Below are positions 55,376-64,000 of a DNA stretch of 64,000 nucleotides, piece after piece. The notes beneath the pieces are model-generated. The model did not search any database. It worked only from the letters and a program-made list of their open reading frames with translations, and had not been told where the DNA came from. Source of the DNA: Aricia agestis (taxonomy: Eukaryota; Arthropoda; Insecta; Lepidoptera; Lycaenidae); the NCBI RefSeq assembly GCF_905147365.1, contig NC_056409.1, forward strand, positions 8,003,001 to 8,067,000, read 5' to 3'. Each line of letters opens with the position of its first letter. Positions within the stretch are counted from its first letter, which is position 1. The translations under genes were made by a program, and so were the position numbers.

Positions 55376-57243
55376 GGAAGAAACCACAAAGAAAGAAACA
55401 TAAGTAACAATATCTTTTGCCTACGCGGATATCATTGCTCAGGCAGAAATAAATATGGCCCCGCTCTCCTAAATCTCTTACATACGTTATTATACGTCGT
55501 AAATTACCGACGTTATTATCTATCCTAAATTCTATTACACACTCCAGTAACTTTCCATTGATTATTTTATTGCTTGGGGGCTCCAGTTATGATTTAATAA
55601 AGAGCCTACTTACATTTTCTTTAACGTTTGCATGTGATGAACATACCAGACCTTTTACTTTTTCACATTCAATGCATTCCTCCCTTTTTAATGAAATATG
55701 TTTGAGGATAATCTTTATTTGTGACAAATGAATTGTACGATTAACATGGGAATGAAATGATTTTGAATGTTGGCAGGCCTGCTCGTGTAACTTTCGTACC
55801 AACATGACAATGAACCTCCTCCCTCGGGAAAGGCCTGTACATTCGAGATAAGGAAAGAATCGGACGATAGAGCCTTTTGTGATTGCAATATTTATGGTTG
55901 GCGAAAATTAGGATGGATTTCTATTTTTAGCTCCTAAAATTTGGTACTCTTAACTTTCTTTGGTTACTTACAATATTGAGTAAATTCAAAAGTTATAGAA
56001 ATCCACAATGTTGAAAAAAAGAAGTAAGTACAATGTACATACTGGTTTTAAGAGGATACACCAAGGGCTAGAGAAATGAAAAAAAAAATACTTGTAATAT
56101 CTATTGCTGTCTCCATTACCTCCAGCCTCTCCCCGCAGAGCGCGATAGAGACAACTGCAGAAAATCAACGATTCGTTGTCCCCTGATTTCTTATCCAAAA
56201 CTTAACCTACTGAAGTAATTTTTTCATTTATGCTGTGTTCCTATGTTTTTTTTTGTATAACTAGCCAAATTTGTTTTCTGGATGTTTGAACACAGCGAAA
56301 AACTGGTCATTTTTTTGGGTTTTTGAACTTTTTTAATTGTTTTTGTTTTTTAAGTGTTTAAGTGTTTTTAAAACGTGTATTTCCTTTACGCTTCCCGGTG
56401 AGACAGCGACAGCGGACAGCCACCGGCTATATGATATTTACTTCTATTTCCTTTTAACAAAGTGCAAAATACAAGTTTCATAGATTCGGGTGTTTTCGTG
56501 ATTGCGACAATTAGCGAAGATTTCCATGCGCATTATTAATTTGGGAGTACGAAACATTTTGTTTAGGTACTGTCAATGCTGGTGCTCCCTCTAGCGTGAT
56601 CACATTGCTATCCTATTCCCGGAATATTTGGACAACTGTGTGTTAGTCTGCGGCAACGGGTCATCGGTCACGACTCACGATAATCGTATGTTTTCCTGCA
56701 TTTTGTGGGCCGTGTAGCGTGCTGCCAGTCACGTCTGCACTAGATTATTTAAAGCGATAGCTGTAGTCCATCGATAGTGTTTCAATGCTAGTTCATCGTG
56801 GTTTTTGTCAGGTAATCCTGAGCAAGAGACTGGCTATTTCTATAGTCAAAACCCCAAAGACCATTTAGATCAATTTGTCCCAATATGTATAAAAATAAAG
56901 ATAAAATGATTTGAAACTTCTCGTGCGCAAATTATTCAGACGAGTCGCAGATACACTCCCAAATATTCGAAATTAAGACGCGAATTAGCATACAACACAC
57001 GAGCCCAAGTCGAGGCATCGAGGAGGCACTTGATGAACTGCCTCCACGCCTTTGAATCTAGTTGACTCGCGATCCAAATTTTCATTTGAACTTTGCCAAG
57101 TGAAAATTCAGATTCTATTGACATTTAAATATTCATATGTAATTACATGAAGTAACGTTATTTATATGCTAATATTTCCCGCACCGAGCTGAGCCTTAAT
57201 GGGATATGTTCCTACGTCTCTGTAGGTTGTCGTCCTATCGAAC
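55376..57243. other. Unassigned sequence; a possible third juxtaposed splice site
   Basis: No dispersed repeat except the decayed element X fragment listed at 56575. The motif gtggtttttgtcag|gtaatc lies at 56798-56817. Frames at 55346-55528, 55587-55805, 55986-56198 and 56936-57124 are not supported. Confidence 0.4.
56575..56612 (+). mobile_element. Decayed element X end
   Basis: The stretch ctggtgctccctctagcgtg followed by atcacattgc resembles the right end of element X with several changes. Confidence 0.55.
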
Positions 57244-57276
57244 GTTCGGGATGTTTAGTCCCTAAACGTCCCGAAC
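57244..57276. repeat. Inverted repeat, 14-bp arms
   Basis: The arms gttcgggatgttta and taaacgtcccgaac pair at 13 of 14 positions with a 5-base spacer. It lies 14 bases before the hAT MITE at 57291. Confidence 0.9.
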
Positions 57277-57290
57277 TCTACACTTTAGTT

Positions 57291-57527
57291 CAGCTATCCC
57301 CAACCCGCGGCCCGCCGGAACTTTATTTGTGGCCCGCGTGATGTTAAACCATTTTTAAATTCACACCAACTGGTAAAATAATGTCGTCGTGAAAGCTGTG
57401 TCCAGACTTTTAAATTGTTAATTTTGAAGAATGTTATTTTTAAACCCTAAGAAATTTTTGTTGTGGCACGCGATACCGAGACTAAAACATGTTTGTGGCC
57501 GGTATGAAAAAAGGTTGGGGACCACTG
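57291..57527. mobile_element. hAT-type MITE, 237 bp
   Basis: The right end reversed reads cagtggtccccaacc, a familiar hAT terminus; the left end cagctatccccaacc differs at three bases. Flanks ctttagtt (57283-57290) and ctttagag (57528-57535) match at six of eight positions, a decayed 8-bp duplication. Internal gtggcccgcg repeats lie near both ends. Confidence 0.87.
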
Positions 57528-57535
57528 CTTTAGAG

Positions 57536-60500
57536 CATTCAACGTGATCCCGTCCTCTCGTATTCAGGTGTAGACAAAACACGTCACACGAACACTTGCC
57601 ATTTTCACAGGCAAATCGATATGCCGACGAAGATTTGATAGTGTAAGTAAATCACGCAGCCGGCCGTCACACCGGTAACAAAGATTCATTTCCCTCGTAA
57701 CGTATCTCCTTTTGATTCTAATCACGTATTTTCGTAGGGAGTCATAAAGTCGCTTCTATATTGAACCTACGAAAGGCGTTTCATAGTAAAAAGCAGAGGA
57801 AGTGCTCAAAGGCTCACCACAGGTGGTTCGAAATGGGTTCCCCCTAAAACTATGCAAAGCGTATTCCGAGTTCGACCGTATCGCTCTCGTCGCAGGACAC
57901 ATTTTTGCGTGCGGCTTTGAGCTTATCATGAGCTTAGTTCCAACGGCTACAGTTTGTCGTAAATCTTTGTTATTTCAAGGTTATTTTTGTAACTGCTTCC
58001 AATGATTTCTGAATTAATAAAAGATGTCGATTTATGTCCATTTTATACGACTTCTCATCGCGGTAAGGGACATCTTATGCTAGCATAACCTACGCTTAGA
58101 GTCTTCAAAGAATTTTGTTAGGAGTAATAAAATATTGTGACGTATAAAGGAAAAGCGTCACCGGTAGGACATTAAAATTTCGGTCTATTGTAGGATTTAA
58201 TGTCACTCTTTACAATACAGCCAAATTTTATTGTACAACCATATATTAAGCAATGAAAGTTGTACGTTATGTTTGTAAAACAGCTGACTTTAATTGAATA
58301 ACAAAATTAAACATTTTACAAATACATTGAGAATTGAGATGTAATTCATAAACCCTCTTACTAATAAACGATTAACACTAGGTACCTACGTTACATTTAT
58401 AATTATGATTTGTCCTTGTATGTGACTTTACTTTTCAAACATATATCAGACGAGGATGAAACACTGTAAACGTTAAACAAAAAGTTTTTTTTGTTAATTT
58501 GTAAGAGGCAAAATATTATAATATTGTTTCGAAAACATTTTCTTTTCACACCAGTTAGTGTAAAGGTTAACATTACGTAACTAAGTTATGTAGTCACCCT
58601 CCTAATAATCAACGCTAAATAATTGTTCTTTGTCGATTATGATCTAGAATAATTAAAATCATGAGCTTAATAATAAAGTACCTCTGTATACAGTATGTAT
58701 AGCTTAACAACAAACTTCGTGCTTAATTGTTACAAGTTTATTCGTGCGGAAACCTCACAAGCGTTTCCGATGAAAATGTTCAGGTTATTGCTGACGGAGC
58801 GAAAGAGATTTATGTTCCACCCTGGGCCCTGGCCGATGGTTCCCGCGGGATGCCAGGGGATTGACTTTCCGTGTACGGCCGGAGACTACGCCTATAAATA
58901 TTATATTATTATACCTCGCGCTATCAATTTTATTTTCTACCAAAACTGATTCGTTTGCAGATGGCGCACCTACATAATTTTGTCAGGTTGTTAGTAGTGA
59001 TCTTTCGGTGGATCTTGACATAACCCGACCAAGTTACGTAGATCCGTCTGCCTGCTGCCTATAAATAAATTTTCCTGATAGTACGTAACCTGGTAATTAT
59101 GAAAAGCGTAAAATGAATGCACAGTCCAAGACAGATCCGGCTTACCACTTTTCCGATTTTATTTCCTAGAAAACTTCGAAAAAAAAAACAAATCTAATAT
59201 CCGAATCGTCAATCTCACCGAACCATAGCTTTATCACCGAGATGATAAAAAAAATCGATTGAATTATAGAAATTCAATAAAAGAGGGTTTCAGTTACCTC
59301 ACAATTTTGATTATTTTGAGCAGGAAAATATCACTATATTATATTGGTATTTTCCTGACCACATTATTTCATAAAATAATTTAATATTAAATATCAAATT
59401 AGGTGAGTTACTAATATAATGCGGTTTATTTTTAGTGGCTTTATTTCAAATTTAAAATTGATGCACAGTTCACGCTTTTTTCAGCTCCATTCTAGAGCTT
59501 AAAGTACTATATTTTCTAGATACTAAATTATTATACAGTAAATATACCACTTGACGTAATTTGAAGGTTGGATTGCAGAACAATTTTCCTTACAGTTATT
59601 ATCATTCAACTTCTTTATCATACGTCGTCCGAGAATAGAACAGCTCGTTATACTATATTATGCATATATATTATATACATATGACATACCTAAAAATAGC
59701 ATCTTGCATAACACTACTGGGTTATAAACTTATAAGTTATAACCGCTTACATTCTAATGGCAACGCGCCGTTCGTGCTATAAAAATATACTGACTAGAAT
59801 TATATGGTTATAAAGTGTCATTTAATTAGCCGCCAAACTTATTAATTAACAATACATATTATCTGCTCCGAAGTATAATCGCTGCTTTATCTATGGATGT
59901 ACAGTGTACACTGTACACCAGACTAGTTTAATACTGCCGTAAAAGATTATTAGTGTTGGGACGTTGTCGATAAAATATTATAAAATATAGGGTAAAACGA
60001 CTAATGATTGCACGGTATACAATATATTTTTAAAGTAATAGAACGCCTGATTTTAAAGAAAAACAGGTACCTAGTTTTTAAAGCAACCTTAATAAAAATA
60101 GTGTGTTTGTGCTCTGTCCAATGACTAGTACTGTCCAATCACTAGTCATTTTCACCCTAAAATTTTGACATTTATTTAAATTCTTACAAAAAAAAATGCC
60201 ATTAAGGAATTTCTTCCAGCTGTTTTAAGAGAAAAAGGATGTACTGATATAACATAGTGACCATTATGCTCAGTTTTAATCCAAATGTGTCAATTTGTAC
60301 CTAATTCCTCACAGTTTTAGTTGTGTAAACGATGAGTGGTGAGCTAAAAATAAAACTAAACAAAGAAACGACTCTAATGTTATTGTAACACAATTAAAAT
60401 CACTAGTAACGTTAAATAACTAATTATAAATGCTAAGTACGCATAAAAAGTGTGTATTGAGGTCATAATATGAATAAATGAATGCACGTCGCGCAATGTT

Positions 60501-60834
60501 AAATATTTGGCAGATTAATCGTAATAAGTTTGATGCTTATAAATTAATAATAAATATATTTACTATCAATATCAAAATGCACTTCTTAAATAATTTTTTT
60601 CAATCAATTTCGTACAAAAATGCGTAAGTCAAAATATGTTGTTTTTCTAATATGACATTAAATTACGTAGCTGACAACTATACCTCAATACTACTGTTTT
60701 GTTTATTACAAAATATTATAACAATTAAAGATTAAATTTTCAAGCCTGTTAAGAAACATTTGTAACAAAATAAAAATTTTGCGAATTACTTCGTTTGCTT
60801 CGTTTCGATAATATGTTCTTTTCATCGACACGGT
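57536..60834. other. Unassigned AT-rich sequence
   Basis: No gene or dispersed repeat recognised in 3.3 kb. There is a perfect 20-bp palindrome at 59898-59917 and a tandem 16-base duplication ctgtccaat(g/c)actagt at about 60115-60147. Frames at 57802-58005 and 58695-58949 lack support. Confidence 0.45.
59898..59917. repeat. Perfect 20-bp palindrome
   Basis: The sequence tgtacagtgtacactgtaca is its own reverse complement, with no spacer. Confidence 0.95.
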
Positions 60835-61015
60835 GTCCCATCACTATCGGCGTGTCACAACAGGGGCGACGGCTGGCGGGGGCGGAAGTGACGGATCCCG
60901 GCGCGTTGCCATGGCGACCGCCGTGTTTACTGCGCCGTATCGATCAATGCGTTTCCCTGTTTACATTCCGCATGCACCGCGGCACCGGGGTTCGACTCCC
61001 GCCCCGCTTAATTCA
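60835..61015 (+). promoter_or_regulatory. GC-rich, CpG-rich patch with an RFX-like X-box
   Basis: This stretch is much richer in G, C and CpG than the AT-rich DNA on both sides. At 60905-60918 gttgccatggcgac matches the RFX X-box (GTNRCC-N2-RGYAAC) except for one base. A box-B-like ggttcgactccc at about 60986 hints at a decayed SINE, but no box A or tail is seen. Two overlapping open frames (60795-61109, 60833-61174) are probably a result of the GC content. It could be a promoter, an enhancer or an untranslated exon. Confidence 0.3.
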
Positions 61016-61323
61016 CTCGAGACCCTTTATACTCAATACTTTGATAAAAATACTTTTGAATCGGCGAGGTATTCATTTGATAAGATTCACGTTCTTTGGT
61101 TATTGTTAGCATTTCTTTGTACTTTTACCGGCTTCAAGCGAGTCATAATACGTTTTTTGAGGACGTTAAAATAAATGAAAACATTTTTCTGCGATCATTC
61201 CTGATTAGCCTAGGACGTAAAATCAAGTCGGCTATTTGATGAGGTATACATATAAGCTGACCTATATTAAATCATGCGTTGTAAGAGCCCATGAGATATG
61301 CGTGAACTAAACTAAGTACCTAC
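61016..61323. other. Unassigned sequence
   Basis: Nothing recognised. Confidence 0.5.
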
Positions 61324-61837
61324 GGGAGCCCTAGAACATTTTTTTTATTAATATCAAGCTAATTTTTTGTAAGTAGCTTCATTTTGATAAGACGAACAAC
61401 ATTTTTATTTGCGAAAAATCTCGAAAGTGGTAGCTAACAGAGATAGAAAGGATTTCATACTTTGAATTTGATGGTCCTAAAATATGGACTGTTTTATTTG
61501 TAAGACAATGTTACTCTTAATTTATATATGACTAATTTATCAATATACAAAAAATCTGCTCGTTAGGGTTCCGTTATTGGGTTCTGTAATCAAAAAACTT
61601 GGTAGAACGGAACCCTAATGAGCAGATTTTTTGTATATTGATAGGTTAATAGTAACTTAAAAATAACATTGCCCTACAAATAGAACAATCCATATTTTAG
61701 GACCATCAACTCAAACTATGAAATCCTTTCTATTTCTGTTAGCTACCATTTTCAAGATTTTTCGCAGATAAAATTTTTATTCGTCTTATCAAAAAATTAG
61801 CTTGATAGTAATAAAAAATATTTGTTCTAGGGCTCCC
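61324..61837. mobile_element. Foldback element, 514-bp hairpin
   Basis: It runs from gggagccctagaaca to tgttctagggctccc. The two arms of about 235-250 bp stay recognisably complementary throughout with scattered changes and small indels (shared blocks include aaaggatttcata, ggtcctaaaatatgga and caatatacaaaaaatctgct). The centre holds a second nested inverted repeat, agggttccgtt / aacggaaccct. No target duplication could be read. No coding capacity. Confidence 0.92.
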
Positions 61838-62011
61838 TGACTATACAGACTGAGTGGACTAAATCAGTGATTGACGCTGACAGCCTCTTTCGAGATTAAC
61901 AAGTGACGCCTCTATGTTAATTAAAATGTACTTGCGGACAAAAGCTCACTCCGAGTTAACGAACTCTGCGTCAGATGATGCTCCCAATTCCGTTGATTCT
62001 TGCTCTCTAGA

Positions 62012-62119
62012 GACAAAGACTAAATAAAGTAGGGATATAGAAACATTGATTCACGTATATAAGTGTACAAAGACTAAATAATGTAGAATATAAAAGCATT
62101 GATTCACGTATATAAGTGT
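62012..62119. repeat. Tandem duplication, two units of about 54 bp
   Basis: Each unit starts acaaagactaaataa and ends cattgattcacgtatataag followed by tgt, with a few differences in the middle. Confidence 0.92.
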
Positions 62120-64000
62120 TTAGTATTATTTATAGTGTTTGTGGTTTTGAAATAGGTACAACTTCATACGAGTGTTCCAGGTATTAGACAGATAGGTGTA
62201 TGGAGCATCCAGTTCTATGAAGCTGTCGAGGAAAACACGACACTCGTTAAGACCGTCCCGATTGTTTCAATGTAGGAACATATCGTCCAGCGTACGAAGC
62301 GAATCTGCCAATATAACGATTCGGACGTATCGCAATAAGAACCTCTTTGTGTATTTCGTTCAATTTTAATTTTTAATAACGTTTGGAGTAATGTTGTTCA
62401 CGGAAGAAAATTAAATTACCGTCGACACAAAGAAACTCGATTCTCGTTTTTATTCTTTTGTCATGTTAAATTTTGTATCGTCGGAACCAAAATGAAAAAT
62501 GCAAGGCGGTGAGTGACCTTTGGCCTCATTTCTCGGCTCGTTGTAACAACACCGGCCATTTAATAAACGGCCTGTCTTAGCTGTTTGAATATCGAACGCA
62601 ATTAGCGCCAAGCACTCGCCTAGAGAATTATCGACGGCGGCGTTCGGCATCACTAGCCGTATCGATGTTTCCCAATTAACACCAAATTTGACGTCTGACT
62701 TCCTAGGGGCTATAATATTTGAACCTAGTCTAGGCTAGTTCCGACGCCTACTGGCAGGATATTATCTCTGTCGAGTCCCAACATAGTATAACTGAGCAAT
62801 TATACTTAACTCTATTCCTCAGCTTAATTAATATGTATGCTTAATCGCATAATATGTATATAACTTCTAACGGGCACATCACTACGGTTCGATTATAAAG
62901 ATTTTACCAGGGCTCTATATCAGTTAATCAAAACGTTCGCTGGTTTATTGTGTACAGGGTAAGCCTGAACATGATATTTTTACTACCTAAAAGGGTTTTA
63001 ATTTTTATAGGGTTGTATATCATGTTTGTTTATAGCCGGGCTAAGCTGACGAACCCGCAGCGTATCTCGCAATAAATAACCGTGGACACCGCGTGTGCTT
63101 TACCCTTTACATCCTCTGTGTTTATCGCTTTACACATGTACTGATTTAACGTTAGGCCGTTTTACATGCGCGTCAAACGTGACAATTTTTAAGGGAACAT
63201 AACGAAAGCTTCCACGTCCGCTACCTTATCATTTTACACGGCTCAGCGGATATTAATGTAATTTCGCAAAAAGCGAATTTTACGTTTTGAACGAATTTAG
63301 GGGTTGTGTTATCTGATTTCACATTGAGAGTGATTTGAAAGTATTCGCACGTCGTAATATGAATCGAATCAGCTTATTAAAATCTAAATTCGTTCGCTGT
63401 GAGAGTTTTTAAGAATTCCGGCCAGTAGGTTTCCTGGGCCCGGCTAGCTAACCTCGACATCCTCGCAACCGATATGCGGCGTGATGCAAGCGATCACGTT
63501 ACGGACATCGATATCGGCGCGGCGTGAAACACAACACTAAACGGAAGGACTGCCTGTTGCAGCCCGGTTATGTAAAACACTATTTTGCAATTGCCTTTTG
63601 AGATATCGTACAAGTTGCTAGTGTTGCTACTGTATCGACAATCGTTTTGTCTGCGCCTCCTTCGCTTACTATAATTGTTGTCGATTCGTCCTCTAAGACT
63701 AAACATCTTATACTTAAAACTAATTACAAAATAACCTTTTGTGTTTAATAGAATTAAAGTTTAAGTTCTTATTAATGTAGAATTAAAGATAAAAAGTCCA
63801 AATGATTAGTACAATCCTTTTTCTCAAATGAATATATAACGCTTATATTTTAGAGGAAAAGAGAAATAAATAAACACAATCTTAGTGTACGAACGAAGCG
63901 GAGTTTTCGATTCGAAGGAAATGGCGCCCGTGATCGAGCGGGCACGAGGATGCATTCGTAGATGAGCCATCATTACCATCTGTCTCTGTCCGTCCGTATG
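62120..64000. other. Unassigned sequence; possible regulatory DNA
   Basis: No repeat or gene recognised. The stretch 62440-62700 is GC-richer, repeat-free and of mixed composition, as is 63400-63530. Minus frames at 62450-62653 and 63494-63706 have no recognisable product. The last 30 bases end in tctgtctctgtccgtccgta, perhaps the start of another repeat. Confidence 0.4.

Noticed and set aside
60986..61008. tRNA T-arm (ggttcgactccc) suggesting a tRNA gene
   Set aside because: The T stem does not pair properly and no box A or acceptor stem lies at the right distance.

Overview
The window is a 64 kb stretch of AT-rich insect DNA, almost certainly from a moth or butterfly (Lepidoptera). The assignment rests on repeat content: Helitrons whose 5' ends read TCTATACTAATATTATAAA and whose 3' ends read GCGGGCAACAGCTAG, tRNA-headed SINEs with ATT/TTA tails, and a SINE-like element ending CCATCAGGTGACCCGTTTGC, all of which I recall as typical lepidopteran repeats. 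I find no rRNA, no functional tRNA, no CRISPR array and no complete recognisable protein-coding gene. The longest open frame is 143 codons and resembles no family I know. The window could be a giant intron or an intergenic desert; the sequence alone does not decide.

Layout. 1-3 kb: the end of a SINE-like element, a possible two-exon mini-ORF (793-1090), a 12-copy 23-bp minisatellite (2111-2387) and two hairpins. 3-11 kb: Helitron copies of two families, an R-repeat and one internally duplicated Helitron. 13.5-16.8 kb: a 1.3 kb TIR element carrying a nested hAT MITE, a TAA-flanked MITE built round a 42-bp perfect palindrome, a second hAT MITE and a 46-bp micro-MITE with an exact 8-bp target duplication. 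18.6-26.3 kb: SINEs, an R-repeat, GC-rich MITEs, a 5'-truncated retro-insertion with 12-bp target-site duplications and a residual 109-codon ORF, and a composite Helitron. 29-40 kb: a Helitron, a hAT element split by a SINE, long inverted-repeat elements, R-repeats, and a Helitron split by a mariner-type MITE. 40-64 kb: sparser repeats, two near-perfect hairpin MITEs, a complete 491-bp Helitron, a full SINE C copy, a hAT MITE, a GC-rich patch with an RFX-like X-box and a 514-bp hairpin.

The best supported result is a relative chronology of transposition that can be read inside the window. Three MITEs sit in host repeats for which an uninterrupted sister copy is also present here, so the insertion junction and target duplication can be read by comparison. 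Seven MITEs are flanked by TAA/TTA, four hAT-like elements by exact 8-bp duplications and a fifth by a 6/8 match, and the complete Helitrons lie between A and T with TC...CTAG ends.

Unassigned stretches were read for genes, RNA genes and repeats; where nothing was seen this is stated. Several non-repetitive stretches look like ordinary single-copy non-coding DNA and could hold enhancers, but this is inference. No new multi-gene system was found. The items most worth checking are the micro-MITE, the outward-facing pair of Helitron 3' ends, the retro-inserted ORF, the two-exon mini-ORF and the juxtaposed splice sites.
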